A DNA stretch of 64,000 nucleotides. Origin: Corallium rubrum (Eukaryota > Cnidaria > Anthozoa > Scleralcyonacea > Coralliidae). The notes beneath the pieces are model-generated. The model saw only the letters and a program-made list of their open reading frames with translations, had not been told where the DNA came from and did not search any database. Position 1 is the stretch's first letter. The number at the start of each line of letters is the position of its first letter. The stretch spans positions 205,001 to 269,000 of the forward strand of contig CAXIUP010000238.1 in assembly GCA_964035015.1 (NCBI GenBank), given 5' to 3'. Shown piece by piece: positions 35,280 through 45,865 of this stretch. The position numbers and the translations under genes are program-made.

Positions 35280-35515
35280 GAAAAAATACTGTGTCATGAT
35301 GAATCACACCATAAGTTTCATCCCATATATGGTCACAAACTTTTTCACAAAAATTTCATGCAAAAAATCAAACAGGAAATTGCATAATAGAAAAAATACT
35401 GCGTCATGAATCACACCATAAGTTTCATTCCATATATGGTCACAAATTCTTTCACAAGAATTTCATGCAAAAAAAAAAATTTCACTCCAAATATGGTCAC
35501 ATACTTTCACAACGT
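35280..35515. repeat. AT-rich tandem repeat (about 110-bp unit)
   Basis: Copies share ATACTG.GTCATGA, AATCACACCATAAGTTTCAT and ATATATGGTCACAAA words; the third copy is partial. No gene is evident in 35,041-35,620. Confidence 0.75.
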
Positions 35516-35622
35516 AATAAAATGCTTTTATATCCTATTGGATAAGAAAAATCCAATTTTATTATATATTTGCGTGTAAATTTTTTTAAAACTAATTTAC
35601 TTTCATTCGTCTGTGTGTGAAA

Positions 35623-36076
35623 ATGGAGAAAAACCTAGAGGGAGTTTTAAAATTTCTTTACAGCCCAGAATTCGATGTTCATCTTATTAGAACAAGTAAG
35701 TAAGAGAAAATAAAGTGTCGTTTTTTAAAATTATTTTTACCGTTTACTTATTGGTCTTTCTTTCTTTAACTTTTAGTTTTAAAAAATCATAAAAAGAAAT
35801 GCGATGAGGAGGAAAGAAATAAGGGAGAGGGAGATAGATGGTTAAACCAGCTAATCGGAGAAGAAGAGATTGAGAAAGAGGAGGAAGAAGAGGAGGAATG
35901 GAAAGCTGAAGAAGAAAAAAAAGAAAATTTACATGATATTCTAATGGAATGGAAAATCCGAGTACTTCGATCTCCCCGATACATTCACCATCCACCTTTC
36001 TGGATTCGACATCTAACCAACTACTACAACCGATATCGTTTACGTCTGTTATTAATTCGTCTTACGAAACAATAAC
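35623..36076 (+). CDS. Unrecognised small acidic protein, two exons
   Basis: ATG 35623 gives MEKNLEGVLKFLYSPEFDVHLI. A consensus donor (GTAAGTAAG, from about 35,695) and acceptor (TTAACTTTTAG, to about 35,776) remove a short intron with matching phase. Exon 2 is dominated by Glu/Lys (EEEIEKEEEEEEEWKAEEEKK) and ends HDILMEWKIRVLRSPRY...TKQ at 36,076, about 120 residues in all. I do not recognise the family. The stop falls at the start of the LINE 5' monomers, so the true C-terminus may have been cut off by that insertion. It is divergent from the HECT gene. Confidence 0.4.
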
Positions 36077-36141
36077 AGATGTAAACGTTCACCACCTCGT
36101 TTCACCACCTCGTTTCGCCACCTCGTTACCCTCACCCACCT

Positions 36142-36194
<53 letters not shown>

Positions 36195-36407
36195 TTACCC
36201 AACCTTCATTCCAATGAAGCAAATAACATCGCCGGCACGAACACCACCACCACCATCGCCACCACTACCACTACCACTGCCACTACCTAACTAGGAAAAC
36301 CCACCCAATAACAATAACGAAACAATAACAGATGTAAACGTTCACCACCTCGTTTCACCACCTCGTTTCACCACCTCGTTTCGCCACCTCGTTACCCTCA
36401 CCCACCT

Positions 36408-36448
<41 letters not shown>

Positions 36449-36680
36449 TTACCCAACCTTCATTCCAATGAAGCAAATAACATCGCCGGCACGAACACCA
36501 CCACCACCATCGCCACCACTACCACTACCACTACCACTGCCACTACCTAACGATGAAAACCCACCCAATAACAATAACGAAACAACAACAGATGTAAACG
36601 TTCACCACCTCGTTTCACCACCTCGTTTCGCCACCTCGTTACCCTCACCCACCTCACCCTCACCCTCACCCTCACCCTCA
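36065..36680 (+). repeat. Tandem 5' monomers of LINE A with (CACCCT)n blocks
   Basis: About two and a half copies of a unit near 240-260 bp. Each has ACAGATGTAAACGTTCACC, CCTCGTTTCACCA repeats, a (CCCTCA)n block, a CCAATGAAGCAAATAACATC box and a CAC/CAT-rich end. Repeated units at the 5' end of a LINE often act as its promoter, as in mouse L1; that role is inference here. Confidence 0.8.
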
Positions 36681-36689
36681 ACGCGTGTC

Positions 36690-38244
36690 ATGGCGAGCAG
36701 ACGTGTCTCTTCGAGCTCCTTGACCTCGGAAAATGTCCAGGAAATTTCTCGTGTTTCAAAAGTTTTATTGAAATATAGCAAGTATTTAGAAAACAGTATT
36801 GACGGTAAAGTCAAATGGTTGGGAGATTTAGAAGAATTAAAGCAACTTATGTTTGATATATTCGGTGATGATGGCAAATGGAGTTCGCCTGGGGGAAGTT
36901 CCAAAGCGTTTCGCAATGACCAAATCACTATCACTTGGTATACCAACAAGAGATCGTTGCTATTTCAAGGTCAAATGGGAAACATCTTAAAAGGACAGAT
37001 CTTGAATTTGGACACAACTGAAAGCATCGTGTTAGACGACGACGGCGACGTCTCTGAAGGGCTTCCATCATTTTCCTCAAACCAGCCTTCGCATGAACAG
37101 CATGGAACAGAGAGTGAATGTACAGAGTGTAGGCGCTTATCTGTGGAAATGGCCGAAGTCAAACTCGACATCGAAATTTTACGAGTAACGTTAAATAGAT
37201 ACCGTGAGTCATTAATTAAATTAGAAGGCGGTTTGAAGAAGTCGGCTGAAGAAAAGCGAGATGTTGGCACACAAACGGCCCAAGCTTTGGAGCCTACTTG
37301 CCCTGTGTCTTCATTTTTGGGTTCTTCGACACAGGAGACAAATATTCACAGCAGCAAATCATTCGCTGAACAAATACGAGACGGAAGGAGAAAACAACAC
37401 GAGATTGATCAGACGTGGTTTGATCAGGACAGAGACTCTATCGAACGTGTTGAAGCAAACATGCCAGGTACAACCGTTATTGATCTTATTTGCCAAAAAT
37501 TACCAAGTAATAAAAATAAAAATAAGGCTGAAGAGCTAGCTAATGAGGAGAATATAAGCACACCTTCTCAGGACGAACTACCTTCCATAGTAGAGGAACA
37601 TTTACATAATAGCAAAGTCAAGCATGCAAATCAAGTTCCTAATTTGAATGTTGTTGATGAAGGTGACAAAAAGAAAAATGTCCTAGATTTAAATTCACAA
37701 GTTAAAGCATATCGTGCAAGGCATGATAAAATCTACAAGTCCTCACAACCAAAAAAGCCAATTAATAAAGCAGCCGTTAAGCGACACGCAAAACGTTCGT
37801 CACAGTTAGCTGACCAAAACAATTTTGAGGAAAATTCAAGTAAAATTGCAAGTAAACCATCTAATTTGAATAATGTTGTTGAGGAGAATAGGGGAAAACC
37901 CACCTTGTCGCACTGAAGCTTATAATAAAGAAGCTTATAAGAAATTAGAGACTGTATATCCAAATAAAACCTATGGAAGGTTATACAACCATAATGAGTC
38001 AATGGCACCTAAGACTCCTTCCTTTCCCCTATCAAGCTTTAAACGAACTAACAGTGCTTTCACGCGATTTCAACCAAATAATTGTACCAAGCAACCAAGT
38101 AAGGCAAATTCAATGTGGTCAAATGGAGATGAATATTTTTTTCGCGGAAGACGAAAGAACCATACACCTCCACACCTGGGCCGAACCCGAATCTCAGATT
38201 GGGAAAAATATCTCAAACATGTTTATCAAGTGACAAGAATCTAA
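36690..38244 (+). pseudogene. LINE A ORF1 protein
   Basis: The likely start is ATG 36690 (MASRRVSSSSLTSENV, good Kozak context); the frame is also open upstream through the monomers. It has an N-terminal folded region (LKYSKYLENSIDGKVKWLGD), a coiled coil (CRRLSVEMAEVKLDIEILR) and a basic Lys-rich tail. The frame stops at 37916. The matching continuation lies in the +1 frame from about 37,880 to the stop at 38244 and holds a tail shared with the second LINE (YFFRGRRK...ISDWEKYLKHVYQVTR). One indel in the AGGGGAAAACCC neighbourhood would explain the change. It is presumed to bind the LINE RNA. Confidence 0.75.
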
Positions 38245-41156
38245 TTTCTTCGGATCTTGAAATGTCTAGATGGTGCGGTACTACAACTATTTCTACTAAG
38301 GCTTCTCATGATAAAAGACCGAGTGGTCTGATGATTCCTATCCCAATTCTGACTCGACCAAGGCGGTATGATTCAAAGGCTACTCACGGCGATACCTCTG
38401 TTCAGCGTAAACAGAAGATTCACCATAAATCTGCTGGACATTGTGCGGAAAATTGTATTAACATTAACATTTCTAAAGGGACAAAGGTAAAACCTTTGTT
38501 GCCGTCTTTTTTGGTAACCAATGCTTGCCACGTTACTAATAAAGTGGATGAACTTCAGGCTGTTGTGGAAACAAACAATATATCAGTAGTTGTTGTAACG
38601 GAGTCCTGGCTTAATGACAGTATTCCATCTGCTGCTATTAATATTGGTCAATCCTTTAATATATTTCGAAAAGATAGATTTATGCCTGGTGGTGGTGGTG
38701 GTGTATTGGTATATGTGCATAATGACCTCCCTACTGAACGCCTCGTGAATGTTGAAGTTAATGATAAGGAGGTACTTTGGTTACTCCATACCCCTCGTAG
38801 AACACCAAGACCGTTCAGCTGTTTAATAACAGTCGGATTATATTTTCCTCCGGGAAAATCCGCTTCAGAAGGAAAAGAATTGAATGATTATATTACGGAC
38901 AATTTAGATAATTTGCTGAAGGAGAAGCCGTCGGCTGGAATCGTGATCACTGGTGACTTTAATCATCTAAATCCACGTCAACTCTGTCAAAGGTTTGGCC
39001 TTCGTCGGATTGTAAAAGCTCCAACCCGCGGACAGAATATATTAGATCAAATTCTCACCAATATGCATCACTTATACAATGATGCACAACATCTCCCACC
39101 ACTGGGCCGTTCTGACCATCAGTGTATTACCCTTACCCCTTTACAACAGCGACCTCCTGCTAAACCTATACAAAGAAATGTCAGGATGCTAAAACTAGAA
39201 AATATTAGAGCACTCGGGATCAGAATCAACCTGGAAAATTGGAATGCGGTCTTAGAAGAGGTAGATGTAGATGGCAAGGTTGAAGCTTTCAATCGAATAG
39301 TAACCGATGCCCTTGACAACTGTACTCCATGGAGACAGGTGCGAATGCACCCTTCAGATAAAGAGTGGATTACGCCGGCCATCAAAATCCAAATTCGAGG
39401 TAGACAAAAAGCCTTTGTCAAGGGTAATATGACTAAGTACCAACATTTGCGCATAAAGGTTGCTGAATTAATTTCAAACGCAAAGCGCATATTTTATGAA
39501 AAAAAGGTCAGCGAAACACGCAATTCAAATCCAAGCAAATATTTTAAGAGTATCTATTCTCTTTGCGGTGCTCAAACCCGACAGTCTGCAGCTCTTAATG
39601 TTCCAACTAATGCTGAACTACAGACAATGGCGGATCAGCTTTTGGAGGCTTTTACTGCACCTTGGAAAAATCGGGAACCTACTGCCTTATTAGTCGGCGA
39701 CCTGCAGGAGGATCATCCAGACAGACCACCTCCTATTCCGAATATTGGCCAAGTAAAAAGTATACTTAAACATCTCAATCCAAGGAAAGCTACCGGGGTA
39801 GACGGAGTGCCTGCCTGGTTTTTAAAAAGATTCCATGAAGAATTGGCACCAATAGTACATGATATTATTTGTGCCAGTATTGTACAGTGTAAGTACCCTA
39901 CCGAGTACAAACACGCGTTAATTAGCCCAGTGCCTAAAGTGAACAATCCAACAGATATTAATAATGACTTCAGACAGATCTCGGTACTACCTCAAATTGC
40001 GAAAGTGTTGGAAAAGATACAGCTTATGCTCAACCGGAAAGATCTGAAAATCCAGGCCTCCCAACATGCTTTCACGGAGAACAGGTCTACAGTAACGGCA
40101 CTTGCGACCGCAACCCAGGACTGGTACAACGCCACGGATAAGGGTAGCCTTTACGATGGTATACACGTGGTTTTTGTAGACTTTCGTAAGGCCTTTGACC
40201 TAGTTGACCATGCCATTCTACTGACCAAGTTAGCAGAGATGGGTGTCAACAAAAGCTTTTGGAAATGGTCACAGAGTTACCTTACAGGGAGAACTCAACA
40301 AGTTAAACTTTTGGGAATTCTGTCGAAATCCGGTCCCGTGATAGCTGGTGTCCCCCAGTGTGGCGTTATTTCCCCGACACTTTTTAATATTCACGTTAAC
40401 GACATAGAAGATTGTATTCCACGGGATCTGGCCGTAGTCACGTGTAAATATGCAGATGACTGCACACATTATGAACTTGTATCTGCTGACTCCACAAGCC
40501 ATATGCAGGATGTCGTGAAGCATTTGGAGATATGGGCTGAACTTAATAAAATGGAATTAAGTGCCAAAAAAACTAAGGACATGTGGATAAGTTTTAAGAA
40601 ATCCTGGCCGGAACCTGAAAGAATAAGCATTGGAGGGAAGACACTGGAGAGAGTCAAGGAGTTCAAGCTCCTTGGCGTTAACATACAAAATGACTTAAAA
40701 TGGAATACACATGTGTCAGACATAGTGAAAAAAGCAAACAAGAGGATGTATTATCTAAGAGTTTGTAGGAAGGCTAATCTTCCTAAAGATGTTGGACTCA
40801 CCACTTTCCTCACAAAGATCAGACCGTTGCTCGAGTATGCGTCACCAGTCTGGGGAGGCCTACCTGCCTACCTTGAGGAAGATATCGAAAGAGTGCAGAA
40901 CAGATGTCTAGACATAATTGGCCTACCCAGGAACACTGTTGACCCATTAGCACTCAGACGAGATATTTCAACGAGCAAAGAATTTAAACGTTTTATGAAA
41001 TTCAGTGAGCAGTGGTGCAGGCGATTTTTAGAGGCACCAATAGATCAAACACATGAATTAAGGTCAAGTACATCCTTTAGAGTACCAGCTTCACGTACAA
41101 ACAGACATAAACTATCTTTTACTGTCAGAGGAGCAAAATTGAACGGTAGCTCGTAG
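38133..41156 (+). CDS. LINE A ORF2: AP endonuclease and reverse transcriptase
   Basis: The frame is open from 38133, just after a TGA at 38130-38132, and overlaps the ORF1 tail in the -1 frame. The first downstream ATG is near 38,262. Endonuclease motifs: VVVVTESWLND, ITGDFNHL, GRSDHQCI. RT motifs: RKATGVDGVPAWFLK, FVDFRKAFDLVDHAI, IAGVPQCGVISPTLFN and KYADDCTH. PQCG replaces the common PQGT. The thumb-like end has LGVNIQNDLKWNTHV and KIRPLLEYASPVWG. It makes target-primed cDNA copies of LINE RNA in the nucleus. It is complete, with no stop or frame change in 985 codons (from 38199), so it could be functional. Confidence 0.9.
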   Translation: MFFSRKTKEPYTSTPGPNPNLRLGKISQTCLSSDKNLISSDLEMSRWCGTTTISTKASHDKRPSGLMIPIPILTRPRRYDSKATHGDTSVQRKQKIHHKSAGHCAENCININISKGTKVKPLLPSFLVTNACHVTNKVDELQAVVETNNISVVVVTESWLNDSIPSAAINIGQSFNIFRKDRFMPGGGGGVLVYVHNDLPTERLVNVEVNDKEVLWLLHTPRRTPRPFSCLITVGLYFPPGKSASEGKELNDYITDNLDNLLKEKPSAGIVITGDFNHLNPRQLCQRFGLRRIVKAPTRGQNILDQILTNMHHLYNDAQHLPPLGRSDHQCITLTPLQQRPPAKPIQRNVRMLKLENIRALGIRINLENWNAVLEEVDVDGKVEAFNRIVTDALDNCTPWRQVRMHPSDKEWITPAIKIQIRGRQKAFVKGNMTKYQHLRIKVAELISNAKRIFYEKKVSETRNSNPSKYFKSIYSLCGAQTRQSAALNVPTNAELQTMADQLLEAFTAPWKNREPTALLVGDLQEDHPDRPPPIPNIGQVKSILKHLNPRKATGVDGVPAWFLKRFHEELAPIVHDIICASIVQCKYPTEYKHALISPVPKVNNPTDINNDFRQISVLPQIAKVLEKIQLMLNRKDLKIQASQHAFTENRSTVTALATATQDWYNATDKGSLYDGIHVVFVDFRKAFDLVDHAILLTKLAEMGVNKSFWKWSQSYLTGRTQQVKLLGILSKSGPVIAGVPQCGVISPTLFNIHVNDIEDCIPRDLAVVTCKYADDCTHYELVSADSTSHMQDVVKHLEIWAELNKMELSAKKTKDMWISFKKSWPEPERISIGGKTLERVKEFKLLGVNIQNDLKWNTHVSDIVKKANKRMYYLRVCRKANLPKDVGLTTFLTKIRPLLEYASPVWGGLPAYLEEDIERVQNRCLDIIGLPRNTVDPLALRRDISTSKEFKRFMKFSEQWCRRFLEAPIDQTHELRSSTSFRVPASRTNRHKLSFTVRGAKLNGSS
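38136..38142 (+). promoter_or_regulatory. Candidate -1 frameshift heptamer, LINE A
   Basis: In the ORF1 frame the codons are TAT TTT TTT CGC, giving the slippery form T_TTT_TTT. A -1 slip enters the ORF2 frame, which opens only four bases upstream, after TGA 38130-38132. The second LINE has the same arrangement. No downstream RNA structure was worked out. Confidence 0.5.
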
Positions 41157-41514
41157 ATTGTATATATCTTTTAATGTATTTTAAACACCTTTTACATAGT
41201 ATATTTCTTTTTTAAATACTTTTAAAACATCCTTTGGATTATATATACCTATTAGCCTTAGCGTACTAGAATTGAAATGTATATTATTATATTATGTATA
41301 TTATTATATTATGTATATTATTATATTATGTATATTATTTATAGTATTATTATGTAATGCTGTTGTAATTCTCAAGCTAAAGACGGCAAATAAAGTTATT
41401 ATTATTATAATTTACATTAATTAATTCACCCTACCAAACACAGACGCAATATTTACAGACTTTAAAACACCTAAAAAACCAACAAAGGAAAGGACATTAC
41501 AATTTTAAGGCAGC

Positions 41515-41602
41515 AGTACGAAGAAGAATTAGTAGTAGTAGAAGAAGAAGAAGAAATATTAGTAGAAGAAGAAGAAGAAGAAGAAGAAGAAGAAATATTA
41601 TA
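41515..41602. repeat. (GAA)n microsatellite
   Basis: GAA and AGT trinucleotide runs interrupted by AAATATTAGTA. The flanks to 41,940 show no gene. Confidence 0.95.
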
Positions 41603-41939
41603 AGCCTACTTTATATTTAAACAAGACGCCCGCTAGGCGTTAACTCGGGCTACTGGGCATAGGCAATGGGCATGGCGATGACTGTGGACTGTGGAGAACG
41701 AGATTGGTGGAGGAGGACATGTTAGAAAGCTAGTTAGAAAGCACACTCACTTGTTTTACAAAGAACAATTATTATAAACTTACATGCATGGACAACGTAG
41801 ATTGGGACAACATAGAATTCATATACTGAAAGCCATCATGACATTGCTTTAACTTTAGCATTGATGAATATACTTTTAGCATTTATAAATATACTTTTGG
41901 TATTCGTATACATTGGTATTCATATTGGCATTAATTGGG

Positions 41940-42640
41940 GTTGCTCTTTTTATATTAATACCAGATATATGAATGATATATAAAGTCATTTAATACCAGA
42001 GTACTAAATTGGTGGTTGATGGTTTAATAGTCCAACTCACAACTCCAACTGTGTGGTCGTAGAAGCCATTTACTTCAGACACCAGTGTTAATTTGTTTGC
42101 TCTTTTATTAATACCAGATATATTAATGTTGTAAAGTCATTTAATACCAGAGTAATAAATTGGTGGTTGACGGTTTAATAGTCCAATTCACAACTCCACG
42201 CCAGTGTTAATTTGTTTGCTCCTTCATTAATACCAGATATATCAATGTTATAAAGTCATTTAATACCAGAGTAATAAATTGGTGGTTGACGGTTTAATAG
42301 TCCAACTCACAACTCCAACTGTGTGATCGTAGAAGCCATTTACTTCAGACACCAGTGTTAATTTGTTTCCTCTTTCATTAATACCAGATATATCAATGTT
42401 ATAAAGTCATTTAATACCAGTGAGAGTAACAAATTGGTGGTTGACGGTTTAATAGTCCAACTCACAACTCCAACTGTGTGGTCGTAGAAGCCATTTACTT
42501 CAGACACCAGTGTTAATTTGTTTGCTCCTTCATTAATACCAGATATATCAATGTTATAAAGTCATTTAATATATATACCAGAGTAATAAATTGGTGGTTG
42601 GTGCTGTAATGGTCCAACTCACAACTTCAACAGCTAGCAT
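41940..42640. repeat. Minisatellite, unit about 120-150 bp
   Basis: Five copies share TTAATACCAGATATAT, AAAGTCATTTAATACCAGAG, AATTGGTGGTTGACGG and CAACTCACAACTCCAACTG. One copy lacks the CGTAGAAGCCATTTACTTC block. 42,640-42,926 has no supported gene. Confidence 0.9.
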
Positions 42641-42926
42641 ATCAATATTGCTGAGGCTTCTCATGATTCTACCAAATGTTTAGTTTTATCTAAAATATGA
42701 AACATGGAGAAAATAAGTGGGTTAAAAAGCAATTAAGCTATGGATGCATGCCAACTTTGCAATATCAAAGTACATTTACATAGAGATTCAGTATACTTTT
42801 TTACTTACATTAATTTGTTGTCCAATGGTTCAGGTTGTCCAGGTGTTCAAGTCGATCCTTTTCAGGACAGAGGCACGAGTATAGGTGCACCATCCCAAGT
42901 ACAAGTGCAGTGTAACTGCACTAATT

Positions 42927-43168
42927 CAGGGGTGGACCATTAGAAATCTTTGGAGTGGGTAAAAAAATTATTTCTAAGCCTGACATATTTTGTCTTATGT
43001 AAGCTCTGCAGGATTTGTTTTTGGACAATAAAGGCATTATTTATTAAAGTTGTAAACAGTTTGCCAGTATTCTCTGTATACTGTATTACCTACAGGATTT
43101 TTTGATCACTTTCCCTTGCACAGGAATTGTCACCCCCTCCCTGCAAGATTTCCAATGGCCCACCCCTT
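42927..43168. mobile_element. Short MITE with hAT-like ends
   Basis: Left CAGGGGTGGACCATTAGAAATCTT pairs with right AAGATTTCCAATGGCCCACCCCTT, with a few mismatches. It is 242 bp. No clear target duplication was found, so the family is tentative. Confidence 0.55.
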
Positions 43169-43329
43169 ATTGATAAATATGGTTTGTGAATATGGATCCA
43201 TGGATCTCTGAGGAGACTATGTACATGGTGTAAGATAAACTTGCTTGATAACAATTGCCAGAAAGAATTGGATGTAACTACATGTAATTAATATAATATT
43301 TCGATTAATGTGACAGATATAATTATTCC

Positions 43330-44168
43330 CTAGTTGCAATATTGTACTACGATTTTGATAGCATCATGATCAGAATAATACACATTGACTACATAATTGT
43401 CAATTATTTGAAATACTGTGGATCTAACATACACATGGTCTAATAAGCTACCAGAAGAAATGAATGTAGGTTTTGTTACAATCTGAGTGTAATTGAGAGA
43501 TTCCATTAAAAATTTTAGTGGTTGAACTTGATTGTCATTCAAGTAATTAATATTAAAGTCACCAAGAATCATGTCGATTGTATAACTATTTAACACGTAT
43601 CCCAAAGAATCTACATATTGTGGGATGTGGGAGGCTTGCTTTCGATACAGCAAAAGAAAAGTTGTTTTTTCTTGGGACTATTAACCAGGTCAAATTTTAG
43701 TGCATTTAGTGAAGAAAAATTTCACTCTCTGATTTCTACAGTATTTCTTGTGCAAAGTGCCATACTCGAATATTTATCCGTATCATGATCTTGACGGTGC
43801 AGTTTGAAAGGACTGAGATTATTTAAAATTTCATTGTCAAAATCCTGAGGTAGTAGTTGGGTTTCAGTAAGAGCTATGACGTCACTATTGAAAACTCTTG
43901 AATCAAATTTAGTATCGATGCTATGTTTTTTGAGAGATCTTATATTTAAAAGTGATATGGTCAAAACATTGAAATTGTCTTGCAGTACAGTTGTTGAATG
44001 CGGAACCATACATTCATTTCGTAGTCTTTGGTATTCTTCAAGAACTTTAGGATTTGCTTTAATATGCTTACTCTCAATTTGTCCTAAAATATACAGACCA
44101 TGGAAAGAAGTTGCACGGCTTAAGGCAACATAAATTTGTCCATAGTTGAACGCTCTCGGTTTTATCAA
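43330..44168 (-). pseudogene. Helentron PIF1 helicase C-terminus and AP endonuclease
   Basis: The start of this stretch closes the helicase ([20 protein letters not shown], motif VI). An AP-endonuclease domain of CR1-like type follows without a gap: [25 protein letters not shown], then in a second frame MILGDFNINYLND and VYYSDHDAI. The frame change lies between about 43,722 and 43,653. The fusion shows that the endonuclease belongs to the Helentron, not to the LINE inserted nearby. The domain would nick target DNA. Confidence 0.8.
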
Positions 44169-44189
44169 GTCAGAACTGATTACAACTTT

Positions 44190-44585
44190 TTCAAGTGTTA
44201 GACCTTGAACCTTATGTACAGTACATGCCCAAGCAAGTGTAACGGGGAATTATACTCTCTGTATTTCTGGAGAAGATGCTTTACCTGGTCTTATTTTGAT
44301 ATTTGCTAATACAGGCTCAATGGGAACTAGGTTGTTTTCTCTTGCAAAAGGGTTGCCACAAGTGTTAGTTAAGTCTTTACCAGCATTTGAGTCATCAAAT
44401 TTGATATAGAGAACAGTTGGTTTTTGGTTATTTTGACTGACGTCAATTTTAAAGACAGTCACCATTTGTCCATTGATGAGTCTATCTGGAATACTAATAT
44501 TTGTTGTAAGCATTACTCTAGCACCCTCTTTAATCAGAATTTCATAATCAAGTCCACCTGTTTCAGACTGTCCTCTTGCTAAAAC
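44190..44585 (-). pseudogene. Helentron PIF1 helicase, segment after the LINE insertion
   Basis: ARGQSETGGLDYEILIKEGARVML is followed by TTNISIPDRLINGQMVTV and ends with [18 protein letters not shown] (motif V region). A TAA replaces the CAA codon seen in the other arm (IQRV then FPVT), so this arm has a nonsense substitution. The segment adjoins the LINE at about 44,590, where ARGQSET is cut from the upstream helicase. Confidence 0.8.
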
Positions 44586-44680
44586 TCTGTCAAGAACAGG
44601 ATTCTATAGGATTCTATCCTATATCAGGTCTATTGCTGGTGGTTGTATATCTGCTCTCTCGTCCTTCCCGAGAAGGTTTT

Positions 44681-45865
44681 ATGATGTGTGATTCACCACC
44701 GCTTGAACTTGAAGGTGTATTACGAAGTGTTCAAAATCAATCAAGGCCAGACATTATTCGTGAACTAGTAAAACATGGAAATGTGGATAAACTGACCCAG
44801 TTAAAGATGAAATTGACGTCGGAATGTCAGAAGTTGGATCACCTTCCCAAAGATGATCTTTATTTAAGACATAACCTTAGAAGTCAAAGCGTATTCTCAT
44901 CGCTCGAGGAAAGATTAGCAGATGACATCTGTGAGTTGTCCAATGTTCTTAACACTGGTTGTCCCACTGATGAACTTATAGGCGGTCATGCTGACTCGGA
45001 GGCTGATACTTCAACGTTGGAAGAGCTTGAAGCGTTTATTGACAATTCGTTGCATAATATAACCATCTTGCGAGAGCACAGCGGCAATAGCATTCCAAAT
45101 CGGACAGTTGGCAAATCTGTTCCCCAACATTGCTCTGCTGTTGATTCGCCTGCAATGGAGATACGCTTTCACGTGTTTCAAGAAAAGGTCGAATTGAAAA
45201 TTGCGAATTTGTTGGATAAACTTTCCGAACAAGAAAAAATTATCGAAACGAATAAAGAAGATCTATGCAAATTAGGCAGAGAAAATTTGAATTTGAAATC
45301 TCGTATTTCTAAATTGGAAGAACAACTTCTCCCCGTAGAGAAGTCGCATGGGAATAGAAGTAAAAATATCAGTGGTGAAAAATAGCAGTTACAGCAAATG
45401 CGAGAAAATGAGAAGAGTAATGTACACTGTAAAGAAAGCATTAAACCAACCTTTAGAGATCAAATTAAGATGTACAAAAGTAGCCATAAGGAAGTCTGGT
45501 TAAGAAGACAACAGGCTAAGAAAACAACTAAAGGTCCAAATGCGTATTGGTCAAAACAGGTTGCATTTAATACTAAGAAATTACAACCAGCTAGAGAAAG
45601 GCAAAATACAAAGGTTAAATCAACCAAGGCGCCAACTAAGAATTTCAACAAAGCTAGTTCGCATCGTGAATCAAGTACCGTAAAAAGTCGAGCTTTTGAC
45701 AAAAGCAATGAGCAGTATCAGCAAAATGAGTTGTTTTTTCGAAGAGGCCCAGTCACACGGAACAAAATTTGGAAGTTGGGTCCGACACATCCGATACATC
45801 CGACACATACATTGGACGACTGGAGAAGTTACCTCGATTTAGTTCACCGTGTAACGAGAAATTAA
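44681..45865 (+). pseudogene. LINE B ORF1 protein with one in-frame TAG
   Basis: From MMCDSPPLELEGVLRSV. An N-terminal helical region (IIRELVKHGNVDKLTQLKMK) and a coiled coil (LLDKLSEQEKIIETNKEDLC) precede TAG 45383-45385. The frame continues unchanged for 160 codons: a basic region (FRDQIKMYKSSHKEVWLRR) and the tail FFRRGP...LDDWRSYLDLVHRVTR shared with LINE A. The stop reads TAG CAG TTA, the CAR-YYA context known from leaky stops. So the stop is either a plain nonsense mutation or a readthrough site. It is presumed to bind LINE RNA. Confidence 0.75.

Larger units (their letters stand above)
36060..41410 (+). mobile_element. CR1/L2-like LINE A, nearly complete
   Basis: Tandem 5' monomers, ORF1, ORF2 with AP endonuclease and reverse transcriptase, and a 3' end AATAAAGTTATTATTATTAT at about 41,390-41,408. 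ORF2 is intact over 985 codons, and only ORF1 shows one frame change. Target-site duplications were not identified. Confidence 0.85.

Noticed and set aside
36130-36670. CCCTCA arrays as interstitial telomere repeats
   Set aside because: The unit is not CCCTAA, and the blocks recur inside each LINE A monomer, so they belong to the LINE 5' region.
37885-37916. AGG GGA AAA CCC as a -1 slippery site in LINE A ORF1
   Set aside because: G_GGA_AAA has the right form, but the continuing ORF1 tail lies in the +1 frame, not -1, so an indel explains it better.
43722-44168. AP endonuclease domain as part of the nearby LINE
   Set aside because: It is fused in frame behind PIF1 motif VI on the minus strand, while LINE B runs on the plus strand and has its own endonuclease.
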